A stretch of DNA of 18,858 bases from Pavlovales sp. CCMP2436 (Eukaryota; Haptophyta; Pavlovophyceae; Pavlovales). Made by a program: the position numbers and the translations under genes. Positions 17,301 through 18,858 of this stretch are shown in pieces. The notes beneath the pieces were generated by a model, which ran no database searches, was not told where the DNA came from, and was given only the letters and a program-made list of their open reading frames with translations. Positions within the stretch are counted from its first letter, which is position 1. Each line of letters opens with the position of its first letter. The DNA lies in NCBI GenBank assembly GCA_026770615.1, contig MU631508.1:178398-197255 (forward strand), in the 5' to 3' direction.

Positions 17301-18705
17301 ATGTTAACAATCGTAATTATTTATTGCTATAATAATAATTTTTGTTGTTATTATATAAGAATATCAACAGGGCTGGCGAGCGCGTACGTCGGTAACTAAA
17401 ATGGGAATAGCAATAGTAATTATAAAAATATAAATAAATGTTTAAAGTTGTAATTATTACAAGAATAACAACACTACTACTACTAAAAACAAATAAATAA
17501 TAACAGGGCTGCTGTCGGGCTTGCCGCGCGGGCTGAGGGAGCAGCACGCTCTGTGGGTCATGGGGCACACCCTCGACTTGGCGGAGGCGACGGCGGGCGC
17601 GCCGGCAGCGCTGCCTGCCGCTGCGACGGTGCTCAGGTTTTTTTTTTTTTTTTGCTGCTCACCCTACGAGGGTATCACTGACCATCCTCGGTGTCTAACG
17701 CTTTACTTTGATCAGATGTGGACTGTAACCCGAAAATTTCTGACTTCTACCCCTGTCAATGCAAAAAAAAAAAAAAAAAAAAAAATGACCAATAACCCCC
17801 CCCCCCCTCAGGCGAGGACTGAGTGCCAACCTCTCTGAGCGTGCGCAGCTCTCTCTCGCACGCGCACTCACGGCAGCCATCGCCCGGCAGGTGACTTATT
17901 TAAATTGTAAAACTACATATCGAATAGCCCTCCTCCACCCTACTCCACCCTACTCCACCCTCGTCCACCCTCGTCCACCCTACTCCACCCCACTTCACCC
18001 TCCTCCACCCTCCTCCACCCTCCTCCACCCTTCTCCACCCTACTCCACCCTACTCCACCCTCCTCCACCCTCCTCCACCCTCCTCCACCAACCTCCACCC
18101 TCCTCGACCCTCCTTTACCCTACTCCACCCTACTCCACCCTTCTCCAGCCTACTTCACCCTACTCACCCCAGTAGCCATCGCTCGACAGGTGATTTGTTC
18201 AATGCTGAAAAGCTACATATTCCACCTGACTTATTTAAAAGCTATATCCCTTACACCCCAGTAGCCATCGCTCGACAGGTGATTTGTTCAATGCTGAAAA
18301 GCTACATATTCCACCTGACTTATTTAAAAGCTATATTCCTTACACCCCAGCAGCCATCGCTTGCAGGTGATGCTTTGAGAGATACAGATCGAATGCAATG
18401 CGATTGGCGGTTTTGTCGTATTGGCTCCAGCCCTTTTCCCTCCCCACGTACTCACTGTTGCTGACCCATCTACCCCCCCCCTCCCCCCCCCCTTTCTCCC
18501 CCTTCCCCAGGCCGATGCGTCTGCGGCGGTGCTGTTGCTGGCGCTGCGCGAGATGGCGTGGCTGCTGCTCGCACTCGGCGACTCCGCGGGGGAGGTGGTG
18601 GGCGCTCTGCTCGCCGACGGGGGGGCTGCTGCGCCCACCTCGCCGACCACAGCGAAGGCGGCGGGAGCCGGGGGAAAGGGGCCAGGGGGGGTGCGCTGCA
18701 CACTG
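14351..18705 (+). CDS. HEATR5: HEATR5/SWEETIE/Laa1-type HEAT-repeat protein, 5' part, ten exons
   Basis: Large HEAT-repeat cofactor of AP-1 and endosome/Golgi trafficking (yeast Laa1, plant SWEETIE, animal HEATR5). Exons: 14351-14551, 14685-14966, 15372-15477, 15598-15721, 16292-16394, 16681-16764, 17006-17282, 17507-17636, 17812-17890, 18511-18705, with junction phases 0,0,1,2,0,0,1,2,0 all consistent; about 527 residues. The family usually has ~2000, so it continues off the right edge. Family-like blocks in order: TGPILRRQLGRCYAVLYERG, IVREAVLCLLK, ACRCAVLNCVPPLV (split across exons 4 and 5), PLPSVRATASRCLAAALL, SSHFCNKSASPETRAGLASAYVG, LSERAQLSLARALTAAIARQ, and VLLLALREMAWLLLALG, where animal HEATR5 has its ALQELGSLVQSL helix. 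Most acceptors follow a long C run. Introns of about 220 nt or more usually contain copies of the flanking exon junctions. Confidence 0.87.
15076..15118 (+). repeat. Weak donor-junction copy in HEATR5 intron 2
   Basis: GCTGCTGTGCCTTGCCCGGTAAGC resembles the end of exon 2 with its donor (GTGCTGTGCCTGCTCAAGGTATGC, 14951-14970) in length and order, ending at a good GTAAGC donor. The match is partial and could be chance. Confidence 0.3.
15704..16131 (+). repeat. Exon 4 donor junction and three degenerate copies, HEATR5 intron 4
   Basis: The end of exon 4 (GGGGGATGAGGCGTGCC then GGTGTG, 15704-15727) is echoed at about 15792-15826, 15917-15950 and 16095-16131. The last is closest (GGGGGGCGACGAGGCGTGC then GTGTG). 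All three copies begin GAGTC(A/G)GGG, so they share a common ancestor unit. Confidence 0.75.
15840..15908 (+). repeat. Heptamer microsatellite (TTTACGA)n
   Basis: About nine 7-bp units, the last ones decaying (TTTATGA, TGTATGA). Within HEATR5 intron 4, between two junction copies. Confidence 0.95.
16171..16196 (+). repeat. Decoy acceptor: copy of the HEATR5 exon 5 start
   Basis: CAGGTGTGCGGTGCTCAAGTGCGTGC matches the true acceptor and start of exon 5 (16289-16314) with one difference. It keeps a usable AG, but lacks the C run of the true site. Splicing here would read on to an in-frame TGA at about 16238. Confidence 0.93.
16418..16498 (+). repeat. Three ~29-bp repeats with C tract and TTTTAG
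   Basis: Three tandem units of GAAATG, a 9-12 C run and TCCTCATTTTA(G), in HEATR5 intron 5. Each of the first two ends in a TTTTAG that looks like a 3' splice site after a pyrimidine tract. Confidence 0.93.
16501..16558 (+). repeat. Copy of the HEATR5 exon 5 end in intron 5
   Basis: The segment starting TTGCTGTGGGTGGGGCAGAC and containing GTGCTCGTCAACGTATGCG matches the last ~55 nt of exon 5 (16341-16396) at about 80% and keeps a GT where the donor should be (AATGTTGC versus AAGGTAAT). Confidence 0.88.
17371..17391 (+). repeat. 21-nt decoy microexon, HEATR5 intron 7
   Basis: An exact copy of the last 21 nt of exon 7 (17262-17282). With flanking CAG and GTA, 27 nt are identical (17259-17285 and 17368-17394). 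It has AG immediately before and GTAACT immediately after, so it is a complete potential exon of seven codons in the right phase. It would repeat G-L-A-S-A-Y-V. Confidence 0.95.
17637..17785 (+). repeat. T and A homopolymer tracts in HEATR5 intron 8
   Basis: About 17 T directly after the donor G (17638-17654) and about 24 A at 17762-17785, within a 175-nt intron. The two tracts could pair in the transcript and loop the intron. No junction copy was seen in this short intron. Confidence 0.8.
17930..18166 (+). repeat. CTCCACCCTA-type minisatellite
   Basis: About 23 units of a 10-bp pyrimidine-rich repeat with A/C/G variants at one position, inside HEATR5 intron 9, between the true exon 9 end and its copies. 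Confidence 0.95.
18171..18372 (+). repeat. 89-bp tandem repeat carrying the exon 9 donor junction
   Basis: Units start at 18171 and 18260, with a third, partial one at 18349. Each begins AG(T/C)AGCCATCGCT, then CAGGTGAT, mirroring the exon 9 end CAGCCATCGCCCGGCAGGTGAC (17873-17894) and continuing with early-intron words (AAAGCTACATAT versus AAACTACATAT). Each is preceded by CCCC, so each looks like AG-exon scrap-GT. Confidence 0.93.
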
Positions 18706-18748
18706 GTAAGCTTGTACTCTATCTCAGACTTCATCTCATGCTTTACAA

Positions 18749-18858
18749 GCAATACGCAATATACGATAAGAATAAGCAATATGCGATGACTAAACTTGCA
18801 ATACGCAATCAGCGATAAGAATAAGCAATATGCGATGACTAAACTTGCAATACGCAAT
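18749..18858 (+). repeat. 49-bp tandem repeat at the right edge
   Basis: GCAATACGCAAT, GATAAGAATAAGCAATATGCGATGACTAAACTT-type units repeat with a 49-bp period in HEATR5 intron 10 and run off the window. Confidence 0.9.

Noticed and set aside
18171..18372. CRISPR-like array of direct repeats
   Set aside because: The units are tandem without unique spacers, lie in a eukaryotic intron and derive from an exon end.

Overview
This is a nuclear genomic window from a eukaryote, most likely a unicellular alga or related protist. Coding exons are very GC-rich and rich in Ala, Arg and Gly. They are split by GT-AG introns whose 3' ends carry long runs of C, and the spacers are AT-rich. Marker families are cytosolic or ciliary eukaryotic proteins: 40S ribosomal protein uS9/RPS16, the ciliary GTPase RABL2, kinesin-14, the GATOR1 subunit NPRL3 and a HEATR5/SWEETIE/Laa1-type HEAT-repeat protein. 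I cannot fix the lineage; a haptophyte- or pelagophyte-like alga would fit.
Layout. 1-3666 (minus): the first six exons of a kinesin-14 (coiled coil, neck, start of a C-terminal motor); it runs off the left edge. 3667-4359: divergent spacer. 4360-5131 (plus): complete RPS16 in three exons, the last with only three codons. 5132-6976: repeat-rich spacer with a 158-bp Tc1/mariner-like MITE, a foldback repeat, a direct repeat and diverged repeat relics. 6977-7717 (plus): complete RABL2, two exons. 8244-8660 (plus): a one-exon hypothetical protein with a Cys/His motif, flanked by GC-rich palindromes. 9337-11115 (plus): a multi-exon protein with two alpha-crystallin/Hsp20-like units and a possible secretory or plastid leader; its 5' half is uncertain. 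11537-14254 (minus): NPRL3, intronless, with large low-complexity inserts. 14351-18705 (plus): the first ten exons of HEATR5, running off the right edge. NPRL3 and HEATR5 are head to head, with 96 bp between their start codons.
The most unusual signal is structural. In the two genes with long introns (kinesin-14 and HEATR5), the longer introns repeatedly contain diverged extra copies of the adjacent exon-intron junction: exon end plus donor, or acceptor plus exon start. I see this in at least seven introns. Introns shorter than about 200 nt, including all those of RPS16 and RABL2, lack it. One copy, in HEATR5 intron 7, is a perfect 21-nt frame-neutral decoy microexon with its own AG and GT. 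NPRL3 shows a related event: a 48-bp piece of its coding region recurs in its own promoter. Together these suggest that local junction duplication lengthens introns in this genome and seeds alternative splice sites.
All exon borders were read by eye from frame continuity, splice dinucleotides and resemblance to remembered family features. No alignment or transcript data were available.
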